Source: Bog-756 sp963756515 (lineage in GTDB: Bacteria > Actinomycetota > Acidimicrobiia > Acidimicrobiales > RAAP-2). Taken from it: a stretch of DNA of 64,000 bases. The stretch is taken from the NCBI GenBank assembly GCA_963756515.1, contig CAVWNV010000003.1, positions 124,001 through 188,000 on the forward strand, in the 5' to 3' direction. The notes beneath the pieces were generated by a model, which was not told the origin of the DNA, searched no databases, and saw only the letters and a list, made by a program, of their open reading frames with translations. Positions 1 through 8,117 of the stretch are shown here, in pieces. Position numbers and translations under genes: made by a program. How positions within the stretch are numbered: position 1 is the first letter of the stretch; each line of letters starts with the position of its first letter.

Positions 1-252
1 GCGGGCCAGCACGGCCGGATGGCGGAAGGAGTCGCACAGCACCAGGTGGCCGAGTCGAATCCGGTCGGTGGCCGCGGCCAGCCACGTGACCGTGGCCATG
101 GCCTCGTACATCGGCTGGTCGGGTGCCGCCGGCGGGGACAGGTGGTCCATCACCGCCAGCCCGGTGAAGCCGGCCGCCTCGGCGGTCCGGGCCCGCTGCA
201 CCAGTGCATCGGGCGACAGTCGCATCTGCGGCAGGAACAGGTGGAACTCCAC
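1..252 (-). CDS. LLM-class flavin/F420-dependent oxidoreductase, N-terminal part
   Basis: This is the first 84 codons of a luciferase-like oxidoreductase cut by the left edge of the window. The product opens with VEFHLFLPQ, the first strand of the TIM barrel, followed by AEAAGFTGLAVMDHL and TDRIRLGHLVL, the usual order in bacterial LLM-class monooxygenases and F420-dependent reductases. I start it at the GTG at 250-252 because an in-frame stop lies a short way upstream and no ATG is available. The C-terminal part, which would show cofactor preference, is outside the window. It lies in the same direction as the acyl-CoA dehydrogenase upstream of it, about 90 bases away, so the two may be cotranscribed and serve the same catabolic route. 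The family assignment is good; substrate and cofactor are unknown. Confidence 0.75.
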   Translation of the reverse strand, partial: MEFHLFLPQMRLSPDALVQRARTAEAAGFTGLAVMDHLSPPAAPDQPMYEAMATVTWLAAATDRIRLGHLVLCDSFRHPAVLAR

Positions 253-345
253 GGGCCTCAGCGCACCGGCCCTCTACCGGCGTCGTGCGTCGGGACCGTC
301 ACCGCCGGGCCCGGCCCCGGTGTCCACCCGCCCCGGCGCCGCACC

Positions 346-1425
346 TCAGGCGTGGTCGACCAGTGCGTCCGACAGCCGGCTCCACTGGTGGCCGGTCCCG
401 CCGGCCAGCACCTCGTTCTGCTTGGCCCGCTTGAACAGGAAGTGGGCGTCGTTGGACCAGGTGAAGCCGACCCCGCCGTGGACCTGGATGTTGTCGCCCG
501 TCACCCGGACCGCCGCTTCGGAGGCGTAGGCCGAGGCCATGGCCGAGGCCCGGCCCCGCTCGGGCGAGTCGGTGTCCGAGGCCCAGGCGGCGAAGTGCAC
601 GCCGGCCCGGGCCATCTCGAGGGCCTGGTACATGTCGACGATGCGGTGCTTGACCGATTGGAACTCGGCGATGGGCCGGTCGAAGACCACCCGCACCTTG
701 GCGTACTCCACCGCCTCTTCGAGGGCCCGGTCGGCCACCCCGACCAACTCGGCGGCCAGGCCCACCGCGATGTCGTCGAGGACGTCCCGCCACAACGGGG
801 CATGGTCACCGACAGGACCCAGCGGCTCCACCGGTTCCTCGTCGAGCACCAGCCGCGACAGCTTGCGTGTGGGGTCGAGGCCCGGGACCACCTCGCCCTT
901 CGGTGCCGGCAGCAGGAACGAGCGGAACCCCTCCTCGGCCAGGGCCACCACGATGGCCCAGTCGGCGGTGTGGCCGTCCAGCACCAATGGCTTGGTTCCG
1001 GTCAGCACCCACCCGGCGCCCTTGCGCCGGGCCCGGGTGCGGACCGTGCCCAGCGGATGCCCGTGGCCCTGCTCGTGCAGTGCCACCGTTCCCCGGGTGA
1101 GACCGGACGACAGCCCGGCCAAGAGGTCGTCGGCGCCGAGGGCCCTGGCCGCCAGGGTGGCCATGACGGCGGAGGAGAAGAACGGGCCCGGTAGCGGCAC
1201 CCGGCCCATCTGCTCGAGGACGATGCACATCTCGAGGAGTCCGGCCCCCTCACCGGGGACCAGCATGCTCGTCCAGCCCAGGGAGAGCAGGCGGTCCCAG
1301 AGTTCGGGCGTGATGCCGACGGGGTCCTCGGCCAGCTGGCGGAGGACCTCGCCGTCGACCTCGCCCATGGCCCGCCGCGCCACGTCCTGAAGGGCGAGTT
1401 GCTCGGCATCGAACGTGAAATCCAC
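346..1425 (-). CDS. Acyl-CoA dehydrogenase, small (FadE-like) subunit
   Basis: The 359-residue product is a flavin-dependent acyl-CoA dehydrogenase of the short actinobacterial type that usually forms an alpha2beta2 enzyme with a second, longer subunit. It begins VDFTFDAEQLALQD, carries YAKVRVVFDRPIAEFQ in the C-terminal helical domain and ends with HGGVGFTWSNDAHFLFKR, the small-subunit signature (around residue 318). The EPxAGSD motif of the large subunit is missing. The GTG at 1425 is chosen because other small subunits here also begin (V/M)(D/E)F and a GGGGG run precedes it at suitable spacing; an upstream extension would be low-complexity. It is divergent from the large-subunit gene at 1544, with only 118 bases between them, so a shared promoter region is likely. 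Substrate is unknown. Confidence 0.9.
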   Translation of the reverse strand: MDFTFDAEQLALQDVARRAMGEVDGEVLRQLAEDPVGITPELWDRLLSLGWTSMLVPGEGAGLLEMCIVLEQMGRVPLPGPFFSSAVMATLAARALGADDLLAGLSSGLTRGTVALHEQGHGHPLGTVRTRARRKGAGWVLTGTKPLVLDGHTADWAIVVALAEEGFRSFLLPAPKGEVVPGLDPTRKLSRLVLDEEPVEPLGPVGDHAPLWRDVLDDIAVGLAAELVGVADRALEEAVEYAKVRVVFDRPIAEFQSVKHRIVDMYQALEMARAGVHFAAWASDTDSPERGRASAMASAYASEAAVRVTGDNIQVHGGVGFTWSNDAHFLFKRAKQNEVLAGGTGHQWSRLSDALVDHA

Positions 1426-1529
1426 TGTCAACCCCCGGTGTGGTGTCGGTGATGTTGGCGACAGTGTAGACAGCCCGGGGGAGGCGGAGACAGCTGGCGG
1501 CGGATGGGCGTCATCGACGGGTGCTCGGC

Positions 1530-1546
1530 TAGTCTCACAGCTCGTG
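1530..1546 (+). promoter_or_regulatory. TANNNT box close to a GTG start (near-leaderless)
   Basis: TAGTCT (1530-1535) is followed by 8 bases and then the GTG start of the large dehydrogenase subunit. No Shine-Dalgarno sequence lies between them. In actinobacteria a TANNNT -10 box 6 to 8 bases before the start usually gives a leaderless transcript. The same hexamer precedes the synthetase at 29937. Confidence 0.5.
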
Positions 1547-2755
1547 GACTTCGCACTGGCTCCTGAAGACGAGGCATTCCGAGACGAACTCCGGGCGTGG
1601 CTGGACGAACACCTCCCGCCCTTCCTGGCCAGCGAGGAGCTGGTCGACGACTCCTCCATCACCGGCGAGAAGTCCCAGCACCGGCGGGCGGCGTGGCAAC
1701 GGGTCCTCAACGAGGGCCGTTGGGCCGCGGTGAACTGGCCGGAGGAGTACGGGGGCCGCAACGCCACCGCCATGCAGCGCATCATCTACTCCGAGGTGAA
1801 CGCCGAGTACCGGACACCCGGGCTCTTCAACCCCAACGGGCTCTGGCAGATCGGTCCGATGATCATCGCCTGGGGCACCGAGGAGCAGAAGGCCCGCTGG
1901 CTGCCGTCCATCCTGGACGCCACCGACCACTGGTGCCAGGGATTCTCCGAGCCGGACGCCGGCAACGACCTGGCCAACCTCCGGACCACCGCCATCCGGG
2001 ACGGGGACCGCTACGTGGTGAACGGGCAGAAGATCTGGATCTCCACCGCCCATCTGGCCCGGTGGGGGCTGTTCCTCCTGCGCACGGATCCCACCGCCAT
2101 CGAGCGGGGCGCCAAGCACGAGGGCATCACCGCCTTCATCGTCGACATGCACACACCGGGCATCGAGACCCGGCCCATCCGTGACATGTCCGGGGAGGAG
2201 ATGTTCAACGAGGTCTTCTTCAACGACGCCTCCATCCCCGTCGACAGCAGACTGGGTGGCGAAGGGGAAGGCTGGATGGTGGCCATGGGCACGCTCGGTC
2301 ACGAGCGCGTCGGCATCGCCGGCCAGATCTCGCTCCTGGCCGCCGACCTGAACGCCATGATCACGGCGGCCCGCTCGGTCAACCCCGACGCTCTCGATGA
2401 TCCCGGCATCCGCGAACGCCTGGCCCGGGCGTGGACCGACATCGAGCTGGCCCGACTGCTGTCGCTGCGGGCACTGAGCAAGATCATCAAGGGGGAGAAG
2501 AACTGGCCCGAGGTGCCGTTCGCCAAGCTGGCCTGGTCATCGCTGGCGCAGACCCTGGCCGCACTGTCGGTGGACCTGCTGGGCCCGGCCGGGGTGCTGG
2601 CCCGGGGCGGACCCGATGCCGTCGACCGGGGCAAGTGGACCCGTCTCTACTCGTTCCAACGCTACAGCACCATCGGCGGTGGCTCCTCCGAGGTGCAGAA
2701 GAACATCATTGCCGACCGGGCCGTCAAGCTCCCCGGTCACTCTCGCCAAGCCTGA
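1544..2755 (+). CDS. Acyl-CoA dehydrogenase, large (FadE-like) subunit
   Basis: The 403-residue flavoprotein should oxidise an acyl-CoA to its 2-enoyl-CoA. It contains the dehydrogenase motif EPDAGNDLANL around residue 135, the KIWIS segment after it, and a C-terminal GGGSSEVQKNIIADR helix. The Glu of the MCAD-type YEGT motif is absent, as in the large subunits of heteromeric actinobacterial enzymes (FadE28/FadE29, FadE26/FadE27), where catalysis uses a Glu elsewhere in the chain. GTG 1544 is preferred because it directly follows a TAGTCT box and gives the normal family N-terminus MDFALAPEDEAF. It is divergent from the small subunit gene and runs one base before the thiolase-like gene, so a plus-strand operon 1544-5981 is likely. 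The partner assignment is inference. Confidence 0.9.
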   Translation: MDFALAPEDEAFRDELRAWLDEHLPPFLASEELVDDSSITGEKSQHRRAAWQRVLNEGRWAAVNWPEEYGGRNATAMQRIIYSEVNAEYRTPGLFNPNGLWQIGPMIIAWGTEEQKARWLPSILDATDHWCQGFSEPDAGNDLANLRTTAIRDGDRYVVNGQKIWISTAHLARWGLFLLRTDPTAIERGAKHEGITAFIVDMHTPGIETRPIRDMSGEEMFNEVFFNDASIPVDSRLGGEGEGWMVAMGTLGHERVGIAGQISLLAADLNAMITAARSVNPDALDDPGIRERLARAWTDIELARLLSLRALSKIIKGEKNWPEVPFAKLAWSSLAQTLAALSVDLLGPAGVLARGGPDAVDRGKWTRLYSFQRYSTIGGGSSEVQKNIIADRAVKLPGHSRQA

Positions 2756-2756
2756 C

Positions 2757-4178
2757 GTGGCCGTCGACCCGCGCGCACCGTGCATCATCGGTGTGGCCCG
2801 CCGCACCTGGAGACAGGAGCCCGCCCCCGAGCCCCTCGACATGTGGGAGGAGCTGGCCCGGGCGGCCGCGGCCGATGCCGGCCAGCCCGACGCCCTGGCC
2901 GGCGTGGACAGCCTCCAGGTCGTCTTCTGCCAGTCGTGGGAGTACGACGACCCGTGCGCCCGTCTGGCCGGTCGGATCGGGGCCGAGCCGACCACCTCGG
3001 CCTACTCCGGACTGGGTGGCTCGGTGCCGGTCCGCCTGGTCGCCGAGGCGGCGCGGTCCATGACGCTCGGCCAGCTCGATCTGGCCCTGATCGTCGGGGG
3101 CGAGGCGCTGGCCACCCGGCGACACCTCGCCGACCCGGGATGGTCCCACCCGCCCGACGAGCCACGGCCGTACCCCATCTCCATCGACCGGCAGGAGCGC
3201 AAGAACGGCATCTTCCAGGCCTATCTGACCTTCGCCCTCTTCGACACGGCCCGACGGGCCCACCGGGGCCAGTCCCTGGACGACCGCCGCCGCGAGCTCG
3301 GCCGGCTGATGGCCCCGATGAGCGAGATCGCCGCCAGTCAGCCCGAGCACGCCTGGTTCCCCACGGCGAGGACCCCGGAGGAGATCAGCACCGCGACGCC
3401 GGACAACCGGATGGTGGCGACGCCGTACACCAAGCTGATGACGGCCATCATGGACGTGGACATGGGGGCGGCGGTCCTGCTGGCCACCGAGGCCCGGGCG
3501 GACTCGCTGGGCGTGCCGCCGGATCGCCGGATCTACCTGCACGGGACCGGTGCGGCCGACGAGCCCTCCACCATGGCGGCGCGGCCGGAGCCGTGGCACT
3601 CCCCGGCCATGGCCGAGGCCCTCGGGGCCGCACTGGGCCGGACCTCCATCGACGAGGTGGGCCATCTGGATCTCTACTCGTGCTTCGCCAGCTCCCTCTC
3701 CTTCGCCGGCGACGCCCTCGGGCTCGCCCCCGGTCGTGCCCTCACCGTGACCGGTGGGCTTCCCTATCACGGCGGTCCGGGCAGCAACTACTGCACCCAT
3801 GCCTTGGCAGCCATGACCGAGACCCTCCGCGCCGATCCGGGTTCGTTCGGCCTCGTCTCGGGGATCGGGATGCACATGACCAGCCACACCGCCAGCCTGT
3901 GGTCGTCCCGGCCGGGCACCTACCGGCCCCCGGATCCCGCCCCGCCCCTCCCCACCCTGCCCGTGGCCGCCGAGGCCAGCGGGCCCGCCACCGTGGTCAG
4001 CTTCTCCACCGTCCACAACCGGCAAGGCCCCGAGTGGACCGCGCTCATCTGCGACCTCCCCGACGGGTCGCGCACGTACGCCCGGCTCGAGGATCCGGCC
4101 CCGGCCGACGCCGACCTGGCCGGACTGACCGTCACGGTGTCCCCGACCGACAAGGGGGGGACCACCGCCCACCTGTGA
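2757..4178 (+). CDS. Thiolase-like protein (TLP1 type) with extra C-terminal domain
   Basis: The 473-residue product has the thiolase fold, with IIGVARRTW at the start, SGLGGSVPVRLVAEAA in the region that normally holds the nucleophilic Cys, and GGLPYHGGPGSNYCTH near residue 340. The expected active-site Cys is replaced, so it is unlikely to be a normal thiolase. Its last 80 to 90 residues (VVSFSTVHNRQGPEWTALI onward) match the additional OB-like domain of mycobacterial thiolase-like protein 1. GTG 2757 starts one base after the dehydrogenase stop, suggesting translational coupling. Possible roles are CoA-ester binding, an aldolase-type cleavage or a structural role in a complex; none is proven. 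Family assignment is good, function uncertain. Confidence 0.85.
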   Translation: MAVDPRAPCIIGVARRTWRQEPAPEPLDMWEELARAAAADAGQPDALAGVDSLQVVFCQSWEYDDPCARLAGRIGAEPTTSAYSGLGGSVPVRLVAEAARSMTLGQLDLALIVGGEALATRRHLADPGWSHPPDEPRPYPISIDRQERKNGIFQAYLTFALFDTARRAHRGQSLDDRRRELGRLMAPMSEIAASQPEHAWFPTARTPEEISTATPDNRMVATPYTKLMTAIMDVDMGAAVLLATEARADSLGVPPDRRIYLHGTGAADEPSTMAARPEPWHSPAMAEALGAALGRTSIDEVGHLDLYSCFASSLSFAGDALGLAPGRALTVTGGLPYHGGPGSNYCTHALAAMTETLRADPGSFGLVSGIGMHMTSHTASLWSSRPGTYRPPDPAPPLPTLPVAAEASGPATVVSFSTVHNRQGPEWTALICDLPDGSRTYARLEDPAPADADLAGLTVTVSPTDKGGTTAHL

Positions 4179-4221
4179 CGCCATCCACGCCACCCGGGTG
4201 CCACCCCGGCCTCCTCCGGAC

Positions 4222-4256
4222 CGTTGCGGCGCGTTGCGGCGCCCCCCGCCTATCAT
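4222..4256 (+). promoter_or_regulatory. Direct repeat plus TATCAT box upstream of crotonase
   Basis: CGTTGCGGCG is present twice in tandem at 4222-4231 and 4232-4241, followed by TATCAT at 4251-4256. The box resembles a -10 element, but no well-spaced -35 hexamer is seen. The 181-base gap after the thiolase-like gene may hold a separate promoter for the crotonase at 4360. This is a weak call. Confidence 0.3.
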
Positions 4257-4359
4257 CACGGTCGGCCACCGGGTCCCGAGGGCCCGGAGCGGTCCCGGCG
4301 GGACCGAATGCCGGGGGGGCGACTGCTCCCCCGGCCCGACCAGAACTGCGAGACCTGCC

Positions 4360-5169
4360 ATGACCATCCACTACGAACCGGGCGACGATCACATCGTCCG
4401 GATCACCATCGACCGCCCCGAGGCCCGCAACTCCCTCGACATGGACCACTTCGCCCAGCTCCGTCAGGCCTGGGAGCGCTTCGGCCAGGACGACGAGTCC
4501 TGGGTGGCCGTCATCACCGGCGTGGGTCCCGACTTCTGTGTGGGTGCCGACCTGAAGACGTACATCCCCCAGATCACCAAGCTGCAGTCCACCATGAAGG
4601 AGAAGGGCGTCACCGAGGTGGACGGCTACCGGCTCGACGACGGGACCAAGGCCGTGCTCCGGAACGTGAAGCTGTACAAGCCCATCGTGGCCGCCATCAA
4701 CGGCACCTGCGTGGCCGGTGGCATGGAGATGCTGGGCGGCTGCGACCTCCGGGTGGCCGCCGACACCGCCACCTTCGGGGTGATGGAGCCCAAGCGGGGT
4801 CTGTTCGCCGGTGGAGGCACTACGGTGCGCCTGCCACGGCAGATCCCCTACCCGGCCGCCATGGAGCTGCTCCTGTGCGCCGACCAGGTTCCCGCCCTCC
4901 GCGTCTACGAGATGGGGCTGCTCAACGAGGTCTGTGCACCGGACCAGCTCATGGACCGGGCCCTCGACTACGCCGGGCGGATCACGGCCAACGGTCCCCT
5001 GGCCGTGCGCAAGACCAAGGAGTCGGTACTGCGGGGCCTGGCCGTCGACATGAAGGAGGCCTACCGCATCGAGTCGTCACTGTCGTCGGAGGTCTTCTCC
5101 AGCGAAGACGCCGTGGAGGGTCCCTTGGCCTTCGCCGAGAAGCGCCCGCCGGCGTGGAAGAACCGCTAG
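4360..5169 (+). CDS. Enoyl-CoA hydratase (crotonase) with both catalytic Glu
   Basis: The 269-residue product is a crotonase-fold hydratase that adds water to a 2-enoyl-CoA. The oxyanion-hole segment reads CVAGGMEMLGGCD and the second motif FGVMEPKRGLF; they place Glu123 and Glu143 exactly 20 residues apart, as Glu144 and Glu164 are in rat enoyl-CoA hydratase, so this is the most orthodox hydratase of the window. The C-terminus ends with the EKRPPAWKNR type tail common to the family. ATG 4360 gives the normal N-terminus MTIHYEPGDDHIVRITIDRP; no strong ribosome site precedes it. It follows the dehydrogenase and thiolase-like genes and is 8 bases before an SDR gene, which makes a consistent dehydrogenation, hydration and oxidation set. 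Confidence 0.92.
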   Translation: MTIHYEPGDDHIVRITIDRPEARNSLDMDHFAQLRQAWERFGQDDESWVAVITGVGPDFCVGADLKTYIPQITKLQSTMKEKGVTEVDGYRLDDGTKAVLRNVKLYKPIVAAINGTCVAGGMEMLGGCDLRVAADTATFGVMEPKRGLFAGGGTTVRLPRQIPYPAAMELLLCADQVPALRVYEMGLLNEVCAPDQLMDRALDYAGRITANGPLAVRKTKESVLRGLAVDMKEAYRIESSLSSEVFSSEDAVEGPLAFAEKRPPAWKNR

Positions 5170-5177
5170 GAGGACCG

Positions 5178-5981
5178 GTGGCCGAGACGATTGACGACAC
5201 CTTCAGCGGGGCCCGCGTGCTGATCACCGGGGCATCCTCGGGGATCGGCGCCGGGCTGGCCGAGGCCTTGGCGGTCGCCGGCGCCACCGTGGGGATCGCC
5301 GCCCGGCGTCAGGACCGCTTGGCCGAGGTGGTCGAGCGGTGCCGGGCCCACTCCCCCGGCTCGACCATGTGGACCGTCGACCTCGCCGACCCGCCGTCCG
5401 TCGACCGGCTGGCCGCCCAGGCCCTGGACGAGCTGGGCGGCGTGGACATCCTGGTCAACAACGCCGGCATCCCCAAGCGGCGCCACGTCTCACGACTTGA
5501 CCCCGACACCGTGAAGTCGGTGATGGCCATCAACTACCTCTCACCCGTGCGGCTGACGTTGGCCCTGCTGCCCCACATGATCGAGCGGGGCAGCGGGCGG
5601 GTGGTCACGGTGGCCTCGGTGGCCGCCACCCTGAGCCCACCGGGCGAATCGGCCTACGCCGCCTCCAAGGCCGCGCTGGCCGTGTTCTCCGAGTCGATGG
5701 CGGTCGACCTGTGGGAGTCCGGCGTCAAGGTCACCGTGGTCTATCCGGGCGTCGTGGACACCGAGCTGTTCACGCTCCCGGACAACGATCCGTTCACGGG
5801 CGACGTGGAGTCCATCACCGTGGCCGAAGCGGCCTCCACCATCCTCGAGGGGATCGCGGCCGGATCGCTGTCGGTGTACGTGCCCGGCTACTTCGCCGAA
5901 TTCGCCTCGCACAAGGCCCAGGACGTCGACGGGTTCCTGGCCGGCACGGCGGCCTACGTCCGCTCCCGGGCCGGCGACTGA
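5178..5981 (+). CDS. Short-chain dehydrogenase/reductase
   Basis: The 267-residue protein is a classical SDR. It shows the NAD(P)-binding TGASSGIG motif near residue 17, the NNAG motif, VASVAA with the catalytic Ser, and YAASK with Tyr160 and Lys164. ARR after the second strand suggests NADP preference, though this is not decisive. GTG 5178 follows a clear GGAGGA ribosome site. The gene directly follows the crotonase, so it could act as 3-hydroxyacyl-CoA dehydrogenase for the same substrate. It converges with the thiolase gene, leaving only 7 bases between stop codons. Confidence 0.92.
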   Translation: MAETIDDTFSGARVLITGASSGIGAGLAEALAVAGATVGIAARRQDRLAEVVERCRAHSPGSTMWTVDLADPPSVDRLAAQALDELGGVDILVNNAGIPKRRHVSRLDPDTVKSVMAINYLSPVRLTLALLPHMIERGSGRVVTVASVAATLSPPGESAYAASKAALAVFSESMAVDLWESGVKVTVVYPGVVDTELFTLPDNDPFTGDVESITVAEAASTILEGIAAGSLSVYVPGYFAEFASHKAQDVDGFLAGTAAYVRSRAGD

Positions 5982-5988
5982 ACGACCC

Positions 5989-7182
5989 CTAGCCCAGGCG
6001 CTCGATGACCATGGCGTTGGCCTGGCCCCCGCCCTCGCACATGGTCTGGAATCCGTAGCGACCGCCGGTCGCCTCCAACTGGTTGAGCAGGGTGGCGGCC
6101 AGACGCACACCACTCGCCCCCAGCGGGTGCCCGATGGCGATGGCCCCACCCCGGGGATTGAGACGCTCAGGTTCAGCGTGGAAGGCGCGGTTCCACATCA
6201 GGGGGATGGCGGCGAAGGCCTCGTTGCACTCGATGGCGTCGAACTGTTCGACCTTCATCCCCGAACGCTCGAGGAGCCGGTGGGTGGCCGGCACCGGGGC
6301 CGACAGGACGATGGCGGCATCCTCGGCGGCCACGGTGGCGTGGGCGAACCGGGCCCGAATGGGCAGGCCGAGCTGCTCGGCCACCGATCGGTCGGCGATG
6401 AGCATGGCCGCCGCACCGTCGGTCATCTGGGAGGCGTTGCCGGCCGTGATGTCGGGGGCGGTGTCCGGCTCCCAGTTCTGCGCCGGCGGCAGCCCAGCCA
6501 GCGCCTCGAGTGAAGCATTGCGGCGGATCCCCTCGTCCTGCTCGAGCAGTGCACCGGTCGGCGTCCCGTCCTCGGCCTTCAGGGGGACGGCGACCGTCTC
6601 CTTGGCGAAGTGGCCGCTGTCCCAGGCCGCCGCGGCCCGCCGGTGGCTCTCGAGGGCGTACCGGTCCATCTCCTCCCGGTCGATACCCCATCGGTCGGCC
6701 AGCACCTGTGCCACCCGGAACTGCGCCCACAACCGGCCGTCGATGGCATCGAGAAACGAAGGCGGGAACGGCCCGGTGCCACCCCGCGCGTTGGAAGCCA
6801 TCGGCACCCGGGTCATCATCTCGACCCCGCAGGCCACCACCAGGTCGTAGTGGCCGGCCTTCACACCGGCGGCGGCGAATTGCATGGCCTGCTGTGACGA
6901 GCCGCACTGCCGGTCGATGGTGGTGGCCGGCACACTCTGCGGGAGACCGGCGGCCACCCAGCCGTTGCGGGTCACGTTGGTGCTCTGCTCACCGGTCTGG
7001 GTCACACAGCCGCCGATGACATCGTCGACGGTGGCCGGGTCGATCCCGGTGCGTTCCACCACGTTGGTCAAGGCGAAGCTCAGGAGATCCACCGGGTGCC
7101 AGTTGGACAGGGCCCCTCCTCGCTTGCCCATGGTCGTCCTCACCACGTCGACGATGACGGCATCTCGCTCGCTACTGCTCAC
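5989..7182 (-). CDS. Acetyl-CoA acyltransferase (thiolase)
   Basis: This 397-residue thiolase has all the catalytic residues: nucleophile Cys93 in DRQCGSSQQAM, His352 in AIGHPLGASG and Cys382 in TMCEGGGQAN, together with CNEAFAA. It should release acetyl-CoA or propionyl-CoA from a 3-ketoacyl-CoA in the cytoplasm. Its GTG start overlaps the stop of livF by four bases (GTGA), so it is the last gene of the ABC uptake operon and is probably translated by coupling. Its placement suggests that the imported compound, or a product of it, is degraded by beta-oxidation. The family is certain; the acyl chain is not known. Confidence 0.95.
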   Translation of the reverse strand: MSSSERDAVIVDVVRTTMGKRGGALSNWHPVDLLSFALTNVVERTGIDPATVDDVIGGCVTQTGEQSTNVTRNGWVAAGLPQSVPATTIDRQCGSSQQAMQFAAAGVKAGHYDLVVACGVEMMTRVPMASNARGGTGPFPPSFLDAIDGRLWAQFRVAQVLADRWGIDREEMDRYALESHRRAAAAWDSGHFAKETVAVPLKAEDGTPTGALLEQDEGIRRNASLEALAGLPPAQNWEPDTAPDITAGNASQMTDGAAAMLIADRSVAEQLGLPIRARFAHATVAAEDAAIVLSAPVPATHRLLERSGMKVEQFDAIECNEAFAAIPLMWNRAFHAEPERLNPRGGAIAIGHPLGASGVRLAATLLNQLEATGGRYGFQTMCEGGGQANAMVIERLG

Positions 7183-8117
7183 AGCGGTCCCTTTCCCTCC
7201 GGTGGGTTCTTCGATCCCTCGACCGTACCGTTACTGGCCCCGTTGCGGTTCCGGCTCAGCCGCCACTCACGCTTCACCGGCGGGGGCGGCATGCCACCGA
7301 GGGTGGTCGCCGTCGGCTTCTGCGCCACGCTCGTCTCGAACAGGGCGCGCTCGCCCCGGCTGGCCAGGACCTGCTCTACCGCAGCCAGGGCACCACTGGC
7401 CGGTCCGCTGTACGCCACCGATCCGTGTTCGAGGACCACGGCCGTGGAGGCGATGTCGAGGACCCGGTCCACCTGCTGCTCGACGATGAGCAGCGCCGTG
7501 CCCGCTCCGTTGATCTGACGCAGCCCCTCGTAGACGGCGTCGATCATCACCGGCGCCAGTCCGAGGGAGATCTCGTCGGCGACCAGCAGGCGAGGTGGTG
7601 CGACCAGCACCTTGGCCAACGACAGGATCCGTTGCTCACCCCCCGACAGGGTCCCGCCCGCCTGCTTTCGGCGGGCGCTCAGGACCGGGAAGGCGGCAAA
7701 AGCCCGGTCCAGCGAGTCGGGGACGCTCCGGCGCCCGCCCCGCTGGCGGAAGGCCAGCCTGAGGTTCTCCTCCACGGTCAGGTTGGCGAAGACACCGCGA
7801 CCCTCGGGGACGTGCGCCGACCCGGTCCGGGCGATCTTGTAGGCCGGGAGTCCGGTGACGTCCTCGCCGCCCAGCCGGATGGACCCCTGGGTGCTGGCCA
7901 GCAGCCCGGTGATCACCCGGGCCACCGTGGACTTACCGGCCCCATTGGAACCGATGAGGGCGGTCACGCCGGCATCGGGGACCGAGAAGCTCACGTCGAA
8001 CAGGGCCCGGTAGGGCCCGTAGCCCGCGCTGACATGGACGACGTCGAGGGCCGGGGGAGCCGGGTCGGTGGCCCGGCGGTAGCCGGCCGGGGCCGGGCCG
8101 ACGGTGCCGGATCTCAC
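7179..8117 (-). CDS. livF: Branched-chain-type ABC transporter ATPase (LivF-like)
   Basis: The 312-residue protein is the second ATPase of a LivFGHMK-type importer. It contains Walker A GSNGAGKST at 56-64, the signature LSGGEQRILSLAKVL and Walker B LLVADEIS, with the short LivF-type architecture. The first 20 residues and the last 50 residues are Pro/Gly-rich extensions beyond the usual LivF core of about 235 residues. GTG 8115-8117 overlaps the livG stop (GTGA). It sits in the cytoplasm with LivG and energises the LivH-LivM channel. The transported compound could be an amino acid, an amide or a carboxylic acid; the linked thiolase favours a compound entering acyl-CoA metabolism. Confidence 0.93.
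   Translation of the reverse strand: MRSGTVGPAPAGYRRATDPAPPALDVVHVSAGYGPYRALFDVSFSVPDAGVTALIGSNGAGKSTVARVITGLLASTQGSIRLGGEDVTGLPAYKIARTGSAHVPEGRGVFANLTVEENLRLAFRQRGGRRSVPDSLDRAFAAFPVLSARRKQAGGTLSGGEQRILSLAKVLVAPPRLLVADEISLGLAPVMIDAVYEGLRQINGAGTALLIVEQQVDRVLDIASTAVVLEHGSVAYSGPASGALAAVEQVLASRGERALFETSVAQKPTATTLGGMPPPPVKREWRLSRNRNGASNGTVEGSKNPPEGKGPL

Noticed and set aside
2724..4367. 547-codon antisense frame opposite the thiolase-like gene
   Set aside because: Typical high-GC shadow; the plus-strand frame has family motifs and a coupled start.
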